64,000 nucleotides of DNA, from assembly GCA_002007465.1 (NCBI GenBank), contig LNAC01000165.1, positions 356,674-420,673 on the forward strand. Reading direction: 5' to 3'. The stretch is from Ailurus styani. Its lineage: Eukaryota; Chordata; Mammalia; Carnivora; Ailuridae. Positions 58,561-64,000 of the stretch are shown piece by piece (position 1 is the stretch's first letter; every line of letters begins with the position of its first letter). Made by a program: the position numbers and the translations under genes. The notes under the pieces are model-generated. The model did not search any database. It saw only the letters and a program-made list of their open reading frames with translations, and was not told the origin of the DNA.

Positions 58561-59590
58561 CTGGTTAAGCAAAGACAAATGCTTTCTAGCCTTATTGCTT
58601 TTTGGATTCTGTCTATTCAAGGGTAGTTAACCTGCTTTTTGTACTCTGGGTAGCATTTGGTGATAGGACTATAAATACTTTCTCTTCCCCTGGCCTCATT
58701 GGTCTCTAATGTGCCTTTATTCTAGTAAGCTGAATTTGCAAGATTTCCCTTGACACAATTCCTACAGTGTTCTGTTCCTGTCACAGGAGCATGGCCTTTT
58801 GTGACATCTATTTCTTCTCTTCTAGGATTAAAAAATATTTAGCACCTCCTTGATAATTATTTTCTGTGAATATTTGTTTTAAATGGTGTTACTTATTACA
58901 TAGGAGACAGAATACAAAAATATAATAATAACAAAATTATTACAAAGTCATATACAAAAATAATAACAATATGCAAAATAAAAATAAACACCTGGACAGA
59001 TGTAGTGGTATGCTAGCTTAAACATATATTTTTCTGTTGTCAGTGTCTACATAGTTTTTCTCTGCTTTTAATATTCACTTATGTACCTTTAATGCTTCCA
59101 GGCACAGTGAAAGAGCCCTAGGGCTTGGCTAAGCTGAGCATCTTTAGAGGCTTCCTGCAGCTTTGCCTCTTACTGGCATGAGGTGGCTGTTCTTATGGAG
59201 CTTTCACCCCTTCAAGCCAGAAATGGGAAGTTGTCCCAGAAATTCTGATCACCCCAGGGAACTTGCTACATCTCTTTCACTGGTTGTTGATTTTCCTCCC
59301 TTTAATCACCTCTCAATTGCATTGATCTTACAAAACATTAGAAAGATAAATAGATACACCCGACAGGTAGGTTTTGAGGAAATGAATACTTAAAGCATAT
59401 CTGTGGAATTTAGGAGGCATGCTTCCCATCCCTCCTGCCTGAAGACCTCATTTCTGAATCAGGACTTGGTTGTCTGGGTGACTACTTTACTTGTGTGTCT
59501 GTTGCTCCTTATATAAGTCTCCTTGATTTTATGATTAGCAGGTCATAATCATAAATGTTTTAAAATGACAAATAATTGTAATTATTCATA
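58561..59590. other. unannotated DNA
   Basis: A-rich run with ATAATAA units at about 58915-58985. No gene seen. Confidence 0.55.
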
Positions 59591-59630
59591 TTTATATTGA
59601 CTGGCATTTATATTGACTGGCATTGACTGG
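59591..59630. repeat. 16-bp tandem duplication
   Basis: TTTATATTGACTGGCA twice in a row (59591-59606, 59607-59622), followed by a partial third unit (TTGACTGG). Confidence 0.95.
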
Positions 59631-59849
59631 TTAAGTTTTCTGCTATTTAACTCAAATTTGGTTTCTTCACTTTATGCTGAAGTTGTTTTTGGCTTTTAGA
59701 GAGCTTTACATTTTTCAAGTGCTTTCATATATATATATTTACATTTATTCCCTTATGTTTATATATGAATATATGTTAGTAATGTGCTACATATAATTCA
59801 TATATACGTATGCATATGTATGTGAACATTTCCATTAATCACATTAACA
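59631..59849. repeat. AT-rich stretch with TA runs
   Basis: (AT)n at about 59728-59740 and several TATATG/CATATA units up to 59822. Confidence 0.6.
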
Positions 59850-60010
59850 CTGTGAAATTGGTAGGGCCGATTTTACAAACGTGGGCCGATTTTACAAATG
59901 TGGAAACTGAGAGTTAGAGAAGTTATATGATTGCTGTCACCTAGCTGACGAATGTTCATACTGAGATGCGAGTGTTAGGATTCAAAACGTAGTGTACTTC
60001 TACCGTCTTC
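59850..60010 (-). mobile_element. MIR SINE, minus strand, with 19-bp duplication
   Basis: 'attttacaaatgtggaaactgagagttagagaagttatatgattgctgtcacctagct' is the antisense MIR core. Within it GGGCCGATTTTACAAACGT (59865-59883) is repeated as GGGCCGATTTTACAAATGT (59884-59902). Confidence 0.7.
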
Positions 60011-60284
60011 TACCAGAATGTTCTCCTGCTGTTCCAGAGATAGCATGTGCTTCCCCTGCCTGCCTGCGCTCACCCAGGTTTTTCTCCCAGTCAGTCGTGA
60101 GATGACCCATTTTCCAAGGCTCAGTTCAAGTCTATCTCCTTCTTGAAAGTTGTCCCTGACAAAGCCAGTTTGGAGTATTTTTTTTAAACAAATACTTGTT
60201 ATTTATGTCATTTATCTTGTATTTACTCATGTGCTATTTTGGGTAGCTATTTGACTATGCCAAATTAGATATTTAGAGATAAGG

Positions 60285-60375
60285 TAAAAAACATGAGCTT
60301 CGGGCTCAAATCTTGACCGCCACTTAACAGCTTTATGGCCTTATATCTCTGTTAACTCATTTTTAAAGTAGAGAT
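60285..60375 (+). mobile_element. MIR SINE fragment
   Basis: 'aacatgagcttcgggctcaaatcttgaccgccacttaacagctttatggcc...tctctgttaactcatttt' parallels MIR (agactctggagccagactgcc...ctgccacttactagctgtgtgacc). Confidence 0.55.
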
Positions 60376-60384
60376 TTATTAATT

Positions 60385-60930
60385 CATTTAAAAAGTATTT
60401 GTTGATGCCTACTATATTCCAGCTGTGCACAGTGGTGAAAAAGATACAACAAAGAGTATGAGAGAGACAGACTAACAAGTAATCAGAATGTAAGCAAGTG
60501 TTAAGTGATAGGAAAAATAAAACCAGATGATGAAGTAATGACTGTGAAAAGGTCTACTTAGGGAAAGGTGGTCATGGAACATCTCTATGAAGAAGTTAAT
60601 ACTTTACCTGAGACTTGACTGATGTGTAGAGTCAGCCTTGCAAAGACCTGGTGAGGAGCTCTCCACGCAGGAAGACTTGGCAGTGTGAAATCCCTGAGGT
60701 TTGAGATATTTGGATTTATTGGAGGAACAGAAAAAAGGCCAGAATGTTTGGGGCATAGTGAACAGGTGCTGTGATCATATGGTAGGGGGTAAGATTGCTG
60801 AGGAAAGAAGGGATCAAATCATGGGGGGCCTTTGGTGGTGATAAGGAGTTTAGGTTTTATTCTAATTGCTGTAAGAAGTCAATGGAGAGGACAACAAAGT
60901 CCATCACCCCCACTGTTGGGGGTGCTGAAT
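60385..60930 (-). mobile_element. L2 LINE, minus strand
   Basis: 'gatgcctactatattccagctgtgcacagtggtgaaaaagatac', 'atggaacatctctatgaagaagttaatactttacctgagacttgactgatg', 'gcaggaagacttggcagtgtgaaatccctgagg' and 'ggcctttggtggtgataaggagtttaggttttattctaattgctgtaagaag' run in the order of antisense L2 from its 3' end inward. Confidence 0.75.
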
Positions 60931-61019
60931 GGGTTGAAACAGTAAAGCACTTAGCTCAATGCCTGATAGTTAAGTGTTCAACATATTTTTATTCCTCCTT
61001 TATATATACATTTTTTTAC

Positions 61020-61095
61020 TAAACCTACACTATAAGCTCCTTAAATGCTGGGACTATACTATCCTATACTATTGCATTCCCTACACGGCTCGGCA
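61020..61095 (+). mobile_element. L2 LINE 3' fragment
   Basis: 'ctacactataagctccttaaatgctgggactatac...attccctacacggctcggcata' resembles 'actagaatgtaagctccatgagggcagggac...gtatccccagcgcc'. Confidence 0.45.
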
Positions 61096-61287
61096 TATTG
61101 TGACATAGAAAACCTGATAAGGTGTGTCAGATGTGAGTGTTAGCCTCGTATGCTGTTCAGAGATAGCCTTTCTGTGTGGAGACATGTACTGGTCTGGGTA
61201 ATCCCGCCTATGCATGAGGTTATCTGATGAGTTTTGGTTAATAGCAACTTGCATGTGGTAGAATGTGCAAATATGCATAATTCTTAC

Positions 61288-61341
61288 CTCAATCTATATT
61301 TACTTGCCATTCTGGAAGAATATTGACCTTTATATGATTAC
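61288..61341 (-). other. candidate non-coding 54-nt exon next to a GA/TC run
   Basis: On the minus strand the microsatellite at 61344-61371 becomes a (TC)n tract ending CTTAG, and the segment ends GATTGAG before GTAAGAAT. All three frames contain a stop. It is a textbook arrangement for pseudo-exon creation by a microsatellite; no function is claimed. Confidence 0.08.
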
Positions 61342-61343
61342 CT

Positions 61344-61345
61344 AA

Positions 61346-61371
<26 letters not shown>
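61344..61371. repeat. (AG)n microsatellite
   Basis: Pure AG dinucleotide run of about 14 units. Confidence 0.96.
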
Positions 61372-61375
<4 letters not shown>

Positions 61376-61376
<1 letters not shown>

Positions 61377-63534
61377 AGACAGAACAACACAAGTATAAGG
61401 GATGAAGGCTCCATTTAGCATTTTGGAAGGGAGTATCTTCAGAAAAATCGTTTTCTTTTTATTTGCCACACCATCTGCTTTTCAGATAAGCAGAACTAGG
61501 GTTTCCTTTAGTGAGATACATACTGTTACTTAGACCCTAAAAGTTTATTTCTTTTTAGAAATGCCAACACATTTGAGTTTTTCTGTGCTTCAGACCATGT
61601 ATTATTTATTCTTTCTGACAGAAGAGAGATCAAGATAGAAACCCCTCTATCTGGGCTTCCTGGTAAAGGTTTCTTCCTAAAGGACAACTTCCCAAGAGCC
61701 ACTCATCACTGTTTCTATGCATAAGAAGTGGGAAGAGTCTTATATTCTTCTTTTGTATGTTCACATTCAGATCACTCTCTCAGGGACATGCACTGGTTTT
61801 TAAATTATCTGCTGTTTGGAAGTAAAGATGCCTCTTGGGTTTTATGCAAGTCCAAAACTGAGCCAATTTAGCTCTCTCCTGAATTGGTGGTCCTTTTTGT
61901 TGTTTCTCTGCATTTTCTTCATAGAGGGTCACCTTCAGATGATTCATAAGTGAGTTGCCTTCAGCTTCAAAATACGTCTAAGGATATTTGATTTTCCATC
62001 AACTAGTTAGCTTTCAAAATAATTAACAGAGAGGATAAAACTTTGGTAAGCTAAAGGCAAATTATTATTTGACAAAATTCTCTCTTTATCCCTGTAAATC
62101 TTCAAGCTCCCTATTTCTTTTGACAAAACTCTCAAATAAAATCCAACAAGATAGGAGCAAAACCTTGAAGTCAAAAGTACTTTTATTCCTTCGATGTGCT
62201 CAGTCTTTAATTGTAGGTGGGATGTCACTTTTGTTTCCCAACCCAAACTGAAACATTTGGAGACGGATCGTGCCATATATTTCTGTTTCCTCTCTAGTGG
62301 CAAAACCTCCTTAGATACTCAACACACACACAGTAAGTTGATTAGAACATTTGAGCCATTGTACTTGTATTATTGTTTGTTGACTTCCTCCTGCAGCTTA
62401 AAACCTTAAGATATCCCATGGGGCCCTTGAATTTGGCACAGTGCAAGAGAAGGTGGAGTACTAACAGGGCTTTATCTTATACTAAATACGTAGCTGCATT
62501 TGTGCTGTTAATTCAGGCACTCCAGAAGAAAGCATATGTACTCTTAGGAAAAAAATTTAAAAAAAGGAAGACTTTGAAAGTGAGAATTCAAATAAGGATA
62601 GCTTAATTTCATTCTCTCTTAAATCTGTGAAATACAGAACAGTATTCTTCAAAGCTTTTTACTGAAGGCCAAGGGTGAGACGGTAGTGATGTTTTGATGT
62701 CTAGAACATTGACAGTTTTTCTCCCTAAGCTTTTGCAACAAGGATTATGAATAACAGTGAAACAGATGATACTTTTCAGAGTAAGGTCTTATGAAAACAA
62801 AAATATATGATTCACTTCTTTTAGGTATATTATGAAAGATATGACAGGGAACTATTAGTTGGTAGTCATTTCTCATGAGAATGGGAGAGAGCTAATCTGA
62901 GGCAGGTGTTTTGAACCATAAGTCCTGAATCTTATCTCTGAATTGAAAAATGTTCTGTATTGGACATGATTTCTTGCCGTAAGTCTTAAAAATTAAGCTA
63001 TGTGCTCCTCCCAAATCATAGCTACCCTTAGTAAGCTTTTGGATCTATATGAACGAACCTCTTTTATGTAATTACTACATTCGTTGACAACATGTTGAAA
63101 CTGAAAAGAGAGAGGTAGAGGATGTGTATTTAACACTTGGAACTGCTGTGGAGTCTGTTGCTTAATTTCACTACCTCAGAATTTGGAAAGGAAGGTCTCA
63201 TAAAAACAACTATGTGTTAGGAACATTGTTTTAAGAGTTCAGTATAATAATGATTAGATCCTATTAAACTGATGAAAATAATTTTAAATAATGAATACTC
63301 AAAGTTGCAAAGAGTTTGAAACTAATATTCTTTTACATTTGTGGTAGATTGCTTTTCCATCACAAATTAGAAATCAATCTGGCATATGGACTGAAAATAA
63401 AAAATTTATAGTCTTTCTTCAGGATTTCCATTTTTTATGGAAATAATTGGAAGTAGGAGACAAATGCACAGTTTATTGAGGTGGTATGCATAATTACAAA
63501 AGCAAGACAAGATGAACTTAAACTAAATGAATAA
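61376..63534. other. unannotated AT-rich DNA
   Basis: No gene or clear repeat. ORFs of 60-98 codons at 62007-62606 overlap on both strands and carry no domain. Confidence 0.55.
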
Positions 63535-63700
63535 TAGTTGTGGAATGCTCTGTAAGTGAGGATATCTCCATTCAGTGGAACATTATGTGGCCTTCAAAGT
63601 CATGGTTAAATAGCAATATAAACATGGTAAAAATTATTATTATACAATTAATGAAAGTAGACTGACTCCTAAATTATTCTAGTATTACAACTATCAAACT
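63535..63700 (+). mobile_element. possible L1M fragment
   Basis: 'tctccattcagtggaacattatgtggccttcaaagtcatggttaaatagcaatataaacatgg' resembles the L1M 3' region (aatggaatattatgcagccattaaa...). Confidence 0.45.
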
Positions 63701-63868
63701 CGTTCAAAAAATGAATTAAAATTAAAATATTAGTTACGTTTGGATAATGGGATATTCATTTATTCAGCCAATAAATAGACTATGTAAATCACATATATTC
63801 TCACGTAATCCTTATGATAACTGCAAATTTTGCATTGCTGTTCTATTTTAAAAATTAGGAAAACACAG

Positions 63869-64000
63869 GAGCCCCTGGGTAGCTCAGTTGTTTAAGCATC
63901 TGACTCTTGGTTTCAGGTCAAATCATGATCTCAGGGTTCTGAGATTATGCTCTGTGTTGGGCTTCGCGCTCAGCGGTGAGTCTTCTCCCCACCCCCCCCA
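63869..64000 (+). mobile_element. CAN SINE, cut by window end
   Basis: 'gagcccctgggtagctcagttgtttaagcatctgactcttggtttcagg' and 'catgatctcagggttctgagattatgctctg' are the 5' half of a CAN SINE of the older subtype. The 3' body and tail lie beyond the window. Confidence 0.93.

Noticed and set aside
1..64000. CRISPR arrays, operons, tRNA or rRNA genes, mitochondrial insertions
   Set aside because: None seen. The only tRNA-like sequences are the tRNA-derived parts of CAN and MIR SINEs, and direct repeats are microsatellites, SINEs or local duplications.

Overview
This 64 kb window is nuclear DNA from a carnivoran mammal, most likely a mustelid or close relative. The evidence is 19 copies of the tRNA-Lys-derived Carnivora CAN SINE, many of the young subtype with a 'gcctgcctctctgcctacttgtgatct' style 3' body (described here, not searched). 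Nested in and around them are carnivore-type L1 3' ends and the usual older mammalian layers (L1M/HAL1-like, L2, MIR, MaLR LTRs). Base composition is AT-rich. There is no operon-like structure, no long conserved ORF and no intact protein-coding gene that I can recognise. Nearly all ORFs of 60-170 codons are chance, or antisense readings of repeats.

Layout. 1-7 kb: mostly unique AT-rich DNA with MIR/L2 relics and a TG microsatellite. 6.8-15.7 kb: six CAN SINEs in both orientations. 15.8-24 kb: MIR and LTR relics, a 45-bp tandem duplication, an old L2 on the minus strand split by a 459-bp MaLR LTR (21392-21850), and two SINEs. 27-29 kb: L1M and L2 relics. 31.8-36 kb: old minus-strand L1 sequence broken by a younger L1 3' end, an MLT1-like LTR, a TCTA/TTTA microsatellite and SINEs. 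A 28-nt U6 snRNA 5' stub lies at 36150. 39.95-44.67 kb: a 4.7-kb minus-strand L1 with decayed ORF2, carrying a SINE and a probable assembly duplication beside an N at 42999. 48.66-49.76 kb: a minus-strand processed pseudogene of ferritin light chain (FTL), itself split by a 5'-truncated L1 with a 9-bp target-site duplication. 51-56.8 kb: old L1/HAL1, L2 and LTR relics plus two back-to-back SINEs, one with an N at 55119. 57-64 kb: MIR/L2/L1M relics, a GA microsatellite and a SINE cut by the window end.

The most informative object is the FTL retropseudogene. Its GC- and CpG-rich body looks like a promoter CpG island with a YY1-like site, but it is explained by the ferritin coding sequence. A few short segments have strong splice signals on both sides and an open frame (5162-5218, 24629-24702, and weaker ones). 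They are reported as candidate exons only, because pseudo-exons of this kind are common in mammalian DNA. I saw no novel multi-gene system. The window reads as intergenic or deep-intronic DNA. Repeat family names come from recognition of consensus features by eye, and borders of old repeats are approximate.
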